Shown here: positions 7,919 to 16,376 of the stretch, one piece after another | Numbering within the stretch: position 1 is the first letter of the stretch | Layout: each line of letters opens with the position of its first letter | Source: Kribbella sp. NBC_01245 | Lineage (GTDB): Bacteria > Actinomycetota > Actinomycetes > Propionibacteriales > Kribbellaceae | Assembly (NCBI RefSeq): GCF_036226525.1 | Contig: NZ_CP108487.1 | Span: 310,001-374,000 of the forward strand | Length of the DNA: 64,000 nt | Reading direction: 5' to 3' | Program-made: the position numbers and the translations under genes | The notes under the pieces: generated by a model | The model's database searches: none | What the model was told of the DNA's origin: nothing | The model's input: only the letters and a program-made list of their open reading frames with translations

Positions 7919-8734
7919 ATGTTCCCCGCGGAGATCGAGATGTGGCCGGCCGAGTACGTCGAGGGGCTGGGCGTGGTGTTCGCCCGGTTCGACGCCACTA
8001 CGCAGGACTCCGGCAATGTGTCGTACGGCGTGAAGGCTCCGGCCGGGCGGTATTTCGTCAAGACCGCGGGCGATCCCACCGACCAGGCGCCGTACCTCGA
8101 TTTCGACGGCCGAGTCGCTCTGCTCCGCAACGCCGTCCGGTTGGCCGAGGCGGTGCCGCATCCGCTGCTGCCCGAATTGCACGCGGTGATCGAGTCGCCG
8201 GGCGGCCCGGTGCTGGTCTACGAATGGCGCGAGGGCGAGCACCTCGGCACAACCCGCGAGCAGCGGGACGACCCGGCCACGGCGTACCAGCGGTTCCGTG
8301 CCTTACCGGCCGAGCAGATCCTGAAGGCGCTGGACGAGGTGTTCGACCTGCACGCAAAGCTCACCTCTGCCGGATGGGTCGAGGGCGACTTCTACGACGG
8401 CTGCCTGCTGTACGACTTCGGTGCACGGCGTTTGACCGTGCTGGACCTCGACACGTACCACTTCGGTGCCTACCGCAACGAGATGGGCCGGATGTTCGGC
8501 GCGAGCCGGTTCATGGCGCCGGAGGAGTACTCCCTGGGCGCACCGATCGACGAACGCACCACCACCTTCGTCATGGCGCGCACTGTGTTCGTCTTGCTCG
8601 CTGATGGCACGTTGGAACGCGAGGCCCTTCGCGGCAGCGACGCCATCTACGCCGTCGTACAAGAAGCCGTCACGACCAGATTCCCCAGCTACGACGCGTT
8701 CTATCAGGCATGGCTGGCGGCTCGTCAGACCTGA
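7919..8734 (+). CDS. Minimal protein-kinase-like (Ser/Thr kinase/APH fold) protein
   Basis: About 271 residues from ATG 7919; ATG 7898, inside the palindrome, would add seven. Kinase-like elements in order are YGVKAPAGRYFVKTAG (strand with the Lys), an ALLRNAVRLAEAV helix, hinge LVYEWREGEHL, a catalytic-loop-like AGWVEGDFYDGCLLYDF, VLDLDTYHFG in place of D-F-G, and FMAPEEY, equivalent to the A-P-E motif. The D-x-D in place of D-F-G and the lack of a classic H-R-D suggest an atypical kinase. There is no membrane segment, so it is cytoplasmic. Its 3' end overlaps the convergent ACT-domain gene by 10 bases. Confidence 0.75.
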   Translation: MFPAEIEMWPAEYVEGLGVVFARFDATTQDSGNVSYGVKAPAGRYFVKTAGDPTDQAPYLDFDGRVALLRNAVRLAEAVPHPLLPELHAVIESPGGPVLVYEWREGEHLGTTREQRDDPATAYQRFRALPAEQILKALDEVFDLHAKLTSAGWVEGDFYDGCLLYDFGARRLTVLDLDTYHFGAYRNEMGRMFGASRFMAPEEYSLGAPIDERTTTFVMARTVFVLLADGTLEREALRGSDAIYAVVQEAVTTRFPSYDAFYQAWLAARQT

Positions 8735-9615
8735 CGCTCGTACGTCGGACCGGGCGTGCGCGTGATGGCCAGCGACGCGACTTCCGCGACCTCGGCCAGC
8801 CGGTTGGCCCGCGCGGATTCGGCCGGCGTGAACGGATTCCCTGGCCGGACGAACGCGAACAACCCACTCCAAGGCGACGGCACCTTGAGCACGGTCGCGT
8901 CATCGGCGGCGAGGCGGCTGGTCCCGTGCAGGGTGAGGCGGTCGGTCACGATCTGCGCGTCGAGCAGATCGGCGATGGCGTGCGGGAGTTCGCCCGGATC
9001 GGCGACCACGCGGGCCGACAGCGTGAGCGCGCGAGTCTGGCCGTCGATCAGCGCCAGTGCGGTAGTCGGCCAGATGTGCACGGCCCGGCCGCCACCAGCC
9101 CGGGCGGCGGCCGCGAGATCGTCGGCGCCGAGCACGTTCGGGCTGGAGATGATGAGCTCGTCGCAGACGCCGTCGGACAGCGTGTGGATGTGCAGACCGA
9201 GGATGTTCGCCTGGAGTTGGGCGAGTTCGTGGGTGACGGCTTCCAGCGCGCCGGGGCGATCGTCGAGGGTGAGGCGCAATCGCCAGAGCGCGGGCGCGTC
9301 CTCGACCAGACGGTGTGCCGCCGATCGCCGTTGCGTGGTGGGCGCGTGCAGCCAGTGGTGGAACAGGCGCATCGCGGACGGCTCGACCACCCAGATCACT
9401 AGAACGGTGGTGATGGCGGCGAGGCTGGTCACGGTCACGAGGAACGGTGGGTGCAGCCAGAGCACGGCCGCATGCAGCGCGAACTCGACGGGTAGGACGG
9501 CGAGGAGTTTGGCCAGGGACAGGCGAGTACGACGTGGATGCGGGAAGCGGCCGCACACGTCACACGCCAAACCGGCGACGATGTCTCCGGACAGCTGTGC
9601 ACTCGGACTGGTCAT
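8725..9615 (-). CDS. ACT-domain protein with two membrane segments
   Basis: 296 residues. The N-terminus has a CDVCGRFPHP cysteine pair, then two hydrophobic segments (LLAVLPVEFALHAAVLWL and FLVTVTSLAAITTVLVIWVV). An ACT-like regulatory fold follows: WRLRLTLDDRPGALEAVTHELAQLQANILGLHIH, where D-R-P-G-A-L and the following helix are diagnostic; a second degenerate ACT-like copy may follow. Such domains bind amino acids or other small ligands. The output is unknown since no enzyme domain is visible. The protein may be a membrane-tethered sensor. Confidence 0.7.
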   Translation of the reverse strand: MTSPSAQLSGDIVAGLACDVCGRFPHPRRTRLSLAKLLAVLPVEFALHAAVLWLHPPFLVTVTSLAAITTVLVIWVVEPSAMRLFHHWLHAPTTQRRSAAHRLVEDAPALWRLRLTLDDRPGALEAVTHELAQLQANILGLHIHTLSDGVCDELIISSPNVLGADDLAAAARAGGGRAVHIWPTTALALIDGQTRALTLSARVVADPGELPHAIADLLDAQIVTDRLTLHGTSRLAADDATVLKVPSPWSGLFAFVRPGNPFTPAESARANRLAEVAEVASLAITRTPGPTYERQV

Positions 9616-9667
9616 GCCACCATGCTCCGATGCGCACGTTGCCGCCCGATTGCGCCGCTGTGAAGTC

Positions 9668-10321
9668 CTACAGCACGTTGACGGCGCGCGCGGCGACGAC
9701 GGCCAGGGTCAGCAAGGCGATACCGGCTTGCACGGCCATCATGATCTTCATCCGGGCCGACAACGGCATCGTGTCGGTCGGGCTGAACGCCGTCGCGTTG
9801 GTGAACGAGACGAACAAGTAGTCGGTGAAACTCGGCACCCACGTCTTCGCGTCCCAGCCCTCGATCCCGCCGGCCATCTGCGGGAACAACAAGTCGGGCC
9901 GGTCTGCCGGATGCGGGTGATCCGGCAGTCGGGCGAAAGCGCCGCCGCGGTCGATCTCCCAATAGGCGATCGCGAACGCCACCACGTTGGTGACCCAGAT
10001 CAGCAGGGCCGCCTGGACCAGATTCCGGCCGCTGGCGCCGTCGGCACCTTCCGTCAGGTAATCGATCAGCAGGCCCAGGTTGACCCCGTTCACCACGATC
10101 AGGAAGCCGACCAGCACGATCGCCACATAGCGGAGCCAGGGCTCGTCGCGGCGCAGGTGCATCGGATTGGCCCACACCAACGGCACCAGCAGTGCGGCCT
10201 CGCAGGCAGGCAGCAGCCACGCCGGGCCCGCGGTCATGCCCGACGGGAGTTTGAGCTGCAACACCAGCACGGCGATGACCGCCAGGGAGGCCGGCCATCG
10301 GCGGGTGTGATGCGTGGTCAC
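9668..10321 (-). CDS. Integral membrane protein with a channel-like C-terminal motif
   Basis: 217 residues from GTG 10321, which overlaps the stop of the upstream regulator frame as GTGA. There are about five to six hydrophobic segments. The stretch WVPSFTDYLFVSFTNATAF followed by SPTDTMPLSARMKIMMAVQ resembles the pore-loop region of ion-channel-like membrane proteins, with S-P-T-D-T between two helices, but no clean T-V-G-Y-G selectivity filter is present. I do not recognise a named family. The overlap with the SARP regulator suggests the two were expressed together. Confidence 0.65.
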   Translation of the reverse strand: MTTHHTRRWPASLAVIAVLVLQLKLPSGMTAGPAWLLPACEAALLVPLVWANPMHLRRDEPWLRYVAIVLVGFLIVVNGVNLGLLIDYLTEGADGASGRNLVQAALLIWVTNVVAFAIAYWEIDRGGAFARLPDHPHPADRPDLLFPQMAGGIEGWDAKTWVPSFTDYLFVSFTNATAFSPTDTMPLSARMKIMMAVQAGIALLTLAVVAARAVNVL

Positions 10322-10963
10322 GCGCCGATTCTGCCCCACACCTCGCCATCGGCCGGGTATGCGCGCCCGGAGGCCTGCCGGCTGTGCTGATCGGCCCGGT
10401 CGGCATCGCCCAGTTCGGCGTGGACCAGCGCCAGATTGGCGTGCAGCAGTTCCTGGCCGGCTGCGTGATTCTGTTGCCGGAAGCAAGTAAAAGCCTGCTC
10501 GAAGTACGACGCGGCCATCAGCCGTTCGTCCTTGACCAGATGCAGACAGCCCAGCGCGTTCAGCAGATACGCCTCGCCGATCGGCTCGCGTTCGGTCCGG
10601 GCCGCCTCGAGCGCCAAGGCGTAGAACTCGACGGCTTCGCGCCACGGCAGCACCCGGTCGACGCACGTGCTGAGCTCTAGCGCGATCCGCCACGTGAAGC
10701 CGGGATACCCGTTGCAGGCGGCCCACTCGGCCATAAACCGTACGGCGTCGAACTCCCGCTCTAGCCATTCCTGGCCGGCCTTGGTGGCTGAACGCAAGTA
10801 CCAGTCCAGGAGACGTCGTACGGCGTCCGCCGGGGGTGATCCGGCGCATGCGCGTACGAGCGGGTGTAGGCCGTACCGATCGGGCTGGTTCCTAGAGACG
10901 AGCCTGGCCGCCTCTAGTTCCTCAAGCGCGTTCCGTGCGCGATCAAGCGGTACGTCGGCCAGA
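10318..10963 (-). pseudogene. C-terminal (TPR) part of the SARP regulator, separated by a frameshift
   Basis: From about 10960 down to the stop at 10318 the minus strand stays open in a second frame that reads ADVPLDRARNALEELEAAR, then LVSRNQPDRYGLHPLVRACA, and later helical TPR-like repeats (GEAYLLNALGCLHLVKDERL, AASYFEQAFTCFRQQN). This is what should follow the NB-ARC winged-helix part of the gene at 10914-12458. Removing one AG from the AGAGAG run at 10961-10966 joins both frames. There is no good independent start and no ribosome site, so this fragment is probably not translated alone unless by frameshifting. Confidence 0.75.
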
Positions 10964-12458
10964 GAGCGGCTGCCGCCCGAAGGCTGATCCCAGTAGCCGG
11001 GTGTAGAGCCAGTAGGCCGAACATCTTCCCAGCCTCCGGCCCAAGTCTCGCAACGGCTGCAGTCACCGCATCCGCTACAGAGTGGCCAAGCGTCTCTGAG
11101 GCTTCGGCGATGACTAGTGCGAGCGGGACACCGCCGTACGCCTTGCAGAGAGCGGTGGCGGTTGCCGGGGGCGTGGCCGCTAGCAAGTTGACGGCTTGGT
11201 CTGGGGGCAGCGGTCCGACGGTTAGACGTTTTGCGCTGGGCAGGTCGAGTGGGGCGCGACTGGTGACGATGACGAGGGTGTCGCCGCCGGGCAGGAGCGG
11301 TACGACCTGGTCGGTGTCGCGGGCGTTGTCGAGCACGATGACGGCATGCCGATTCGCGAGTGCGGACTTGAGCAGGGCCGCGCGTTCGTCGAGTGGGGCG
11401 GGCACTCGATCAGCGGTGATGCCGAGGGTCTGCAGCAGGGTCGCCATCGCCGCGGCCGGTTCGACCGGCTCACCGGGGCCATGGCCGCGCAGGTCCAGAT
11501 GGAGCTGTAGACGATCTGCCGTCCGGTGTACCCAGTAGAGCGCGAGGGCGGACTTACCGATGCCTGCGGCGCCGTCGATCGCTATGACGCCAGTGCCAGC
11601 TAGAGCGTCCAGTGCGGCCAGTTCGTCGTACCGGCCGGTGAAGCCGAGTACGGCGGGTGGAAGTCGGCGGGGGCCGCGTTGGACGAGTGAGACCGGGGGA
11701 GTGCGGAGAGTGCCTTCAAGCAGTACTGCGCGTTGCAGGGCGAGTAGCTCGGCCCCCGGGGGCACGCCCAGCTCGGCGCGCAGCGTGTCCCGAATCCGGC
11801 GGAAGGCGCGCAGGGCCTCGGCTCGCTGACAGGTGCGGTGGAGGACGGTGATCAGGTGCGCGGCGACGGGCTCGCGGGTCGGGTGCTCACTAGCTAGGTC
11901 CGTCAGCTCGTCGAGTAGCTCGTCGCCTACTGCGTCGCCGGCGGCGGCCAGTTCGAGCTCAATGCGGCGTTCGGTCGCGGTCAGCCACTGGTCGGTGAGT
12001 TGCGGGATCACTTCCTGGTCCAGCCAGGTCGAGCTGACCTCCGTGAACGGACGGCCGCGCCACAACGCGAGCGCGGCCCGGAGCAGCTCCAGCTCACTCT
12101 CCCCGGAGGTCTCACCGGATTCGGCCTGCTGCAGCGCCTCCGCGAGCAGCGCCTGGAACTGGTGCAGATCCGCGCTCGCGATCAGCCGATAGCCGCCGGG
12201 CCCACTAACGAGCCGCTCGTGCCCGACCAGGTGGCGGAGGCGGGCGACGTACGTATGCAGAGTGGCGCGGACTTTGGCCGGCTGGCCCTGCGGCCAGACC
12301 TGCTCGGCCAGCGTCTCGATGCTGAGCGGTTCACCGTCGGCCAATACCAACGACACCAGCAGGCTGCGCAGCCGCCCGGCCGGGACCGGCAGAGGCGTCG
12401 TACCAAGCTGTGCCTGCCAGGGCCCAAGCACCTGGAAGGCCAGCTGGTCGCTCACCAC
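10914..12458 (-). CDS. AfsR/SARP-family regulator (winged helix, BTAD, NB-ARC), truncated by frameshift
   Basis: 514 residues from GTG 12458. Order of domains: OmpR-type winged helix (about 8-90, LSIETLAEQVWPQGQP), bacterial transcriptional activation domain (about 97-240), and an NB-ARC/STAND ATPase (about 265-500) with Walker A IDGAAGIGKSALAL and Walker B-like HAVIVLDNARD. The frame then runs into a TAG at 10914 after ALWPTYRLIAHGTRLRN, whereas the other frame continues correctly. Family members activate antibiotic or stress genes. No ribosome site precedes the GTG; translation probably depends on the overlapping 55-codon ORF. The break may be a real mutation, a sequencing error or phase variation. 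Confidence 0.8.
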   Translation of the reverse strand: MVSDQLAFQVLGPWQAQLGTTPLPVPAGRLRSLLVSLVLADGEPLSIETLAEQVWPQGQPAKVRATLHTYVARLRHLVGHERLVSGPGGYRLIASADLHQFQALLAEALQQAESGETSGESELELLRAALALWRGRPFTEVSSTWLDQEVIPQLTDQWLTATERRIELELAAAGDAVGDELLDELTDLASEHPTREPVAAHLITVLHRTCQRAEALRAFRRIRDTLRAELGVPPGAELLALQRAVLLEGTLRTPPVSLVQRGPRRLPPAVLGFTGRYDELAALDALAGTGVIAIDGAAGIGKSALALYWVHRTADRLQLHLDLRGHGPGEPVEPAAAMATLLQTLGITADRVPAPLDERAALLKSALANRHAVIVLDNARDTDQVVPLLPGGDTLVIVTSRAPLDLPSAKRLTVGPLPPDQAVNLLAATPPATATALCKAYGGVPLALVIAEASETLGHSVADAVTAAVARLGPEAGKMFGLLALHPATGISLRAAAALWPTYRLIAHGTRLRN

Positions 12459-12619
12459 GACAGCACGATCGGGTTGCGCGGGACACGGCTACCCGTGTCT
12501 TGGGCGGGCTGCCGGGGCGGGCGCTCGCCGGCCTCGGCAGCGCGCTCGCCGGGCGCGTTGGCGCGTTCGACGGGTCGTCGATCGGCAGGCTTGATCGGCG
12601 GTGCCGGACAGGTGAGCAT
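12452..12619 (-). CDS. Small 55-residue proline/arginine-rich ORF coupled to the SARP gene
   Basis: ATG 12619 is preceded by a near-perfect Shine-Dalgarno GGAGGGA (12624-12630 on the complement), the strongest in the area. The ORF reads MLTCPAPPIKPADRRPVERA and onwards and ends TGA 12452-12454, overlapping the GTG start of the regulator. No fold is expected from this Pro/Arg/Ala composition. It looks like a translational leader for the regulator, which has no ribosome site of its own; a small-protein function is also possible. Confidence 0.55.
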   Translation of the reverse strand: MLTCPAPPIKPADRRPVERANAPGERAAEAGERPPRQPAQDTGSRVPRNPIVLSW

Positions 12620-12673
12620 GACGTCCCTCCGCAGTGGTCCCCAGACGACACTGCGACGGTAGGTCTAGTCCGC

Positions 12674-13564
12674 TTACAGACCGCTTTCACCGGGTTGCAG
12701 CACCCGGGCGGCGGTCACCTGGGCGAAGCGGGCGTACGCCTCCGGGTGGTCGGGCAGGAACAGGTAAGGCTCGATCAGCTCGGCCTCCATCAGCAGGAAC
12801 CGGCCGCCCGACATGATCCCGTCGATCCGCGCGTAAAGCGGCGGCACGCGGAGGTCGAGGGCCGCGAGCGTGGCGGCAGCAACCTCGAGTGCGGGCGCCG
12901 GGACCGGAGCGGCCGCGACCGAGCCGCCGAGGTGGTGCTGTACCCGGAAATCCCCATCGCCCGGCCGCTTCAGCACCGAATGGCTGAACTCGCCATCGAA
13001 GTAGAGCAGCGACCACTCACCCTCGGCCGTGATCTCGGGCTGGAACGGCTGCACCAGGTATGCCCCATCGGGCAGCGCATCCAGCGCGCCGGACAGCTCG
13101 TCGCCGCCCGCCACACCGCGCACGGTGTGCATGGCGCTGGCGCTGACCGTCGGCTTCACGACGATCTCCTCGCCGGTCAGACCGCCGACCACCTCGCGCA
13201 GGCAGGCCCCGGCGGCGATCTGCGTCGGCACGATCGCGACACCACGCTCCCGCAGCTCGAGCAGGTAGCGCTTGTCCGCGTTCCACCGGACCAGGTCGGT
13301 GTCGTTCAGCAGCCGGACGCCCGCCTTGTCGAGCAGCCCGAGCCACTCGGTGAACTCCAGATACCGCTCGTGATAGTCCCAGACCGAGCGCAGCAACACC
13401 GCGTCGAACGACGACCAGTCGATCGAGGGATCGGTCCACACCGCGGGCACCGGGTCCAGGCCGGCTTCGCGCAGCGCCGGCAGCAGCGGCAGGTCGTCCT
13501 CGTGCAACTCGGGATGCTCGGCGGAGGTCGCCAGGGCGAGGCGCGGAGTACGGCGATCGGACAC
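12674..13564 (-). CDS. ATP-grasp-domain protein (RimK/glutathione-synthetase-like fold)
   Basis: 296 residues from GTG 13564. The N-terminal subdomain is LALATSAEHPELHEDDLPLL. The ATP-grasp region shows WNADKRYLLELRERGVAIVPT, then VVKPTVSASAMHTVRG (the phosphate-clamping strand), LVQPFQPEITAEGEWSLLYFDG, VPPLYARIDGI and LLMEAELIEPYLFL, with the metal-binding D and E-x-E residues. Such enzymes join a carboxylate to an amine via an acyl phosphate. The product is unknown. The gene stands upstream of the SARP cluster on the same strand and is probably transcribed alone or with it. Confidence 0.82.
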   Translation of the reverse strand: MSDRRTPRLALATSAEHPELHEDDLPLLPALREAGLDPVPAVWTDPSIDWSSFDAVLLRSVWDYHERYLEFTEWLGLLDKAGVRLLNDTDLVRWNADKRYLLELRERGVAIVPTQIAAGACLREVVGGLTGEEIVVKPTVSASAMHTVRGVAGGDELSGALDALPDGAYLVQPFQPEITAEGEWSLLYFDGEFSHSVLKRPGDGDFRVQHHLGGSVAAAPVPAPALEVAAATLAALDLRVPPLYARIDGIMSGGRFLLMEAELIEPYLFLPDHPEAYARFAQVTAARVLQPGESGL

Positions 13565-13659
13565 GGGTGAGGCCTTTCACTGGAACATCAGTCGCTTGAA
13601 CGTCATTCGCCCGCTTGGTGATCGGGCGACCTCAGTGTTGGCGCCGGTGGCCAGTCGGG

Positions 13660-15048
13660 TCAAACCGGATTACGCGCTTTCGGACGCTCGGTGAGAGCGC
13701 GAGCACGCCGTGTCGACCGAAGTGCCGTCGCGGTGAGGACAATCACGGTCGCGGCCAGGTAGATCAGGCTCTGCCGAGTCCCGTCGGCGTAGTTGGCGTA
13801 CGCCGCGTAGCTGGCCATCGGTACGACGAGCCACTCGATCCGGCCCGCGAGTACGGCGAGGGCGATCAGCGGCAGGCCGTACCAGGGATAGGCCGGCGTG
13901 GTGACGAGCAGCGCCGCGCCGTACAACCAGCAGCAGGTGACCGCGACGGGTTCGCTGTTCTGGTGGCGCCGGCGTACGGCCAGGATCGCGAGGCCGAGGG
14001 CGATTGCTGCCGCGGGGAGTTGGCGGGCCTCGGGTGGGAGGAGCAGGCCGAGTACGGCGGAGCGTTCGGTGAAGTTCTCCTGGGTGAGGTAGCCGGGGAG
14101 GAACCCGATGACGAGGCTGCCGGAGACCAGGACGTACGGCAGGTAGGACGCGATGAAGGTGCCGATGGCAACTAATGGCGTCGCGAGATCGCGTCGTCGC
14201 AGGGTGGTGAATGCCGGGAGCAACAAAAGTGGTAGCAGTTTTACGCTGGCGGCGGCGCCTAGTAGGGCGGCGGCGATGATTGGGCGGCGTGCGAAAACGA
14301 TGACGGCGGCAACGATCAGGAGTGCGGCCAGTACGTCGACGTGTGCTGCGCTTCCGGTTTCGAGCGCGACCATCGGCGACCATCCCCAGAGCTGGGCCCA
14401 GCGTGGGTCTCGACGGCGGTCACGTAGTTCGCGGGCCAGGAGCCAGGTCAGCAGTACGGCCATCGCGGCTGAGGCGAGTTGAAGGCCGAGCGTGCCTACG
14501 TCCCAGGGCGTGACCAGGGCAACCGCGGCGAAGTAGAGCTGGGCGACCGGCGGGTAGATGGTTGGTACTTGCGGACGGTTGATCTTGGTCCGCGGGTCGT
14601 CCTTCGCCAGCTCGTTCAGGTCAGCCGGGTTGTTCGGGAGGCGTGGTGGGCCGGTGACGCCGGAGCGGTCGCTCGGGCCGAGACCGGGGAAGAGGTAGGG
14701 ATCGCGAAGGTGGGCCAGGTCGTCGTCGAGCGGCACATGCGCGTACGGCGAGTTGCCCGATACCGAGACACGTCCATCCCAGACGTAGCGGTAGGCGTCG
14801 GAGCTGGACAGCGGCGGCATCGTGAGCCCGGGCAGCTGGCACAACACGGCACCGATCACCAGCACGAGCATCACGTGCTTCCCGGCAGGACAACGGGTGA
14901 CGAGATAGGCGATCCCGACCACCAACACAGTGGCCGCCAGCAGCAACCAGGTGTTGGCCCGCGCCACGAGCACTGCCGTGCACAAGCCAGCACTCGCGAC
15001 AGCGAACCACGTCTCCTTTGCATTCATTCGTCGGAATCCGCCCTCCAT
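13660..15048 (-). CDS. GT-C-fold polyprenol-phosphate mannosyltransferase-like membrane protein
   Basis: 462 residues if started at ATG 15048, which overlaps the stop of the upstream gene as TGATG; ATG 15027 is an alternative. Both lie inside a palindromic repeat, so the first 7 to 14 residues (MEGGFRRMNAKET) come from the repeat. There are about ten to twelve hydrophobic segments. The first large loop reads SSSDAYRYVWDGRV with downstream GNSPYAHVP, matching the D-x-Y-R-Y-V-W-D-G-R loop of actinobacterial GT-C mannosyltransferases (MptB/GT87 type), and later INRPQVPTIYPPVAQLYF. It should transfer a sugar from a polyprenyl phosphate donor outside the membrane. The acceptor is unknown. Confidence 0.8.
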   Translation of the reverse strand: MEGGFRRMNAKETWFAVASAGLCTAVLVARANTWLLLAATVLVVGIAYLVTRCPAGKHVMLVLVIGAVLCQLPGLTMPPLSSSDAYRYVWDGRVSVSGNSPYAHVPLDDDLAHLRDPYLFPGLGPSDRSGVTGPPRLPNNPADLNELAKDDPRTKINRPQVPTIYPPVAQLYFAAVALVTPWDVGTLGLQLASAAMAVLLTWLLARELRDRRRDPRWAQLWGWSPMVALETGSAAHVDVLAALLIVAAVIVFARRPIIAAALLGAAASVKLLPLLLLPAFTTLRRRDLATPLVAIGTFIASYLPYVLVSGSLVIGFLPGYLTQENFTERSAVLGLLLPPEARQLPAAAIALGLAILAVRRRHQNSEPVAVTCCWLYGAALLVTTPAYPWYGLPLIALAVLAGRIEWLVVPMASYAAYANYADGTRQSLIYLAATVIVLTATALRSTRRARALTERPKARNPV

Positions 15049-15109
15049 CAAAGCTGACCGGTGCGGGTCTGCGGCGGGAGAGGGCGGATTCCGACGAATG
15101 AATGCAAAG
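15016..15109. repeat. Foldback element, copy 1 (perfect 30-bp arms)
   Basis: The left arm 15016-15045 (begins CTTTGCATTCATTCGTCGG, ends CCGCCCTC) and right arm 15080-15109 are exact reverse complements, with a 34-base loop. The same element recurs at 32481-32576 and 61485-61589, and the loops also share GACC...GGTGC/GCACAGG pieces. This copy lies inside an operon: the stop of the gene ending at 15048 and the start of the next gene both fall within it. Confidence 0.92.
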
Positions 15110-16376
15110 AGGTGGTGGTGGCAGGCGTTCCGCAACGGCGGAAGGTGAGGAAGGCGCGGCCGTTGGCGCGCCAGTCTTCCGTGGCGAGTAGGTCGGCGGC
15201 GAGGGCGTGACGGAGTACCGCGAGGCTGCCGACTCTTGCCCAAGGCAATGGACGTGAGCGGCGGCCGTTGCTGTGCAGGACGATCGGCGCCGTCTCGTCC
15301 AGCGTGTCGTTGGGGTCGACCTCGACCAGCACCAAACCAGCCGGCCGGACCAGCTCGGCGCACCGGCGCAATAGCTCGGCCGGCGCGCCGCCGATCCCGA
15401 TGTTGCCGTCCATCAGCAAGACCGTGCCCCACCGCCCCTCACCCGGCAACGGCTCCTGCACCGGACGCCGCAAAGCCGGCGCACCCCGCTCGGTGGTAAG
15501 CAACACAGCCTGGGCCGAGACATCCACACCAAGCGCCGGAATCCCCTTCTCCGCAAGGGCTGTCACGATCCGGCCGGGCCCACACCCGATATCAAGCACG
15601 GGCCCTTCGCAACGACTCAGCGCAAGCCGGTCAACCGCATCGGCGGGCGCCTGCCAGCGGGAGACCTCGGACAGCCCCGGCACGGCGCGACCATCGGGGC
15701 CGACAGCAACAACCCGCTCACCCGCGAGCGCCTTCTCGAACAACACGGCCGGATGCGCCGACCCATGCAGACGCCGATGCAGCCGCGACATCCGCAACCC
15801 GGGATATGCCGCCGCAACAGCCATCGCATCCGACGGCGTATCGACGTCACGAAGCATCGGCAACAGCCGCACTTTGTAGCCGAGGGCAACCAGTCGATCG
15901 AGCTGATCCGCACCCGTGTGATCCGTGGACATCGGCACACCGTCGAACACCCGCGGATCCGGATGGCGCAGCCCGATCGCCCAGTAACCCCCGTCCTCGG
16001 TCAGCCCGAGCGCAGCGTCGTACCCAGTCCAGTCGTACGTGAGCAGACGAGTCGTGAGCTGAGGCGTATCCATCCCGACGAGCAGCATCGGCTCACCGCG
16101 ATAGGCGTCCTCAAACGCGGCCGCCAACCGCTCGGCGAGACCCCTGCCGCGTTGCGAAACCACCTCGAAGTCCGGCGGCAACCACGCGCCGGGTGAGCCG
16201 TCGAGCGCCAGCACGGTTCGGCACAGCTGGACCTTGGCGGCGGCGCGAACGGCGTACAGCGTGTCGGTCAACGCGGCCCGGGCCAACGCAGCGGCCTCCG
16301 CGGCTGTGAAGTCGGTCTGCAGGCGCGTCTTCACCCGGCCGGGCACGGGCTCTTTCGCGATCACGATGTACGTCAC
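15048..16376 (-). CDS. Fusion of a DUF2064 glycosyltransferase-like domain and a SAM methyltransferase
   Basis: 442 residues from GTG 16376. Residues 1-200 are DUF2064/TIGR04282-like: VIAKEPVPGRVKTRLQT (the K-x-P-x-x-G-x-x-K-T-R-L start of the nucleotidyl/glycosyl-transferase fold), LLVGMDTPQLT and GLTEDGGYWAIGL. Residues 250-420 are a class I methyltransferase with VLDIGCGPGRIVTALAEKG (SAM-binding loop). The last 20 or so residues (SLHSFVGIRPLPP...) are encoded by the palindromic repeat at 15016-15109, so the native C-terminus was probably replaced when the repeat arrived. The start overlaps the GT2 gene stop (GTGA). Confidence 0.85.
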   Translation of the reverse strand: MTYIVIAKEPVPGRVKTRLQTDFTAAEAAALARAALTDTLYAVRAAAKVQLCRTVLALDGSPGAWLPPDFEVVSQRGRGLAERLAAAFEDAYRGEPMLLVGMDTPQLTTRLLTYDWTGYDAALGLTEDGGYWAIGLRHPDPRVFDGVPMSTDHTGADQLDRLVALGYKVRLLPMLRDVDTPSDAMAVAAAYPGLRMSRLHRRLHGSAHPAVLFEKALAGERVVAVGPDGRAVPGLSEVSRWQAPADAVDRLALSRCEGPVLDIGCGPGRIVTALAEKGIPALGVDVSAQAVLLTTERGAPALRRPVQEPLPGEGRWGTVLLMDGNIGIGGAPAELLRRCAELVRPAGLVLVEVDPNDTLDETAPIVLHSNGRRSRPLPWARVGSLAVLRHALAADLLATEDWRANGRAFLTFRRCGTPATTTSLHSFVGIRPLPPQTRTGQL

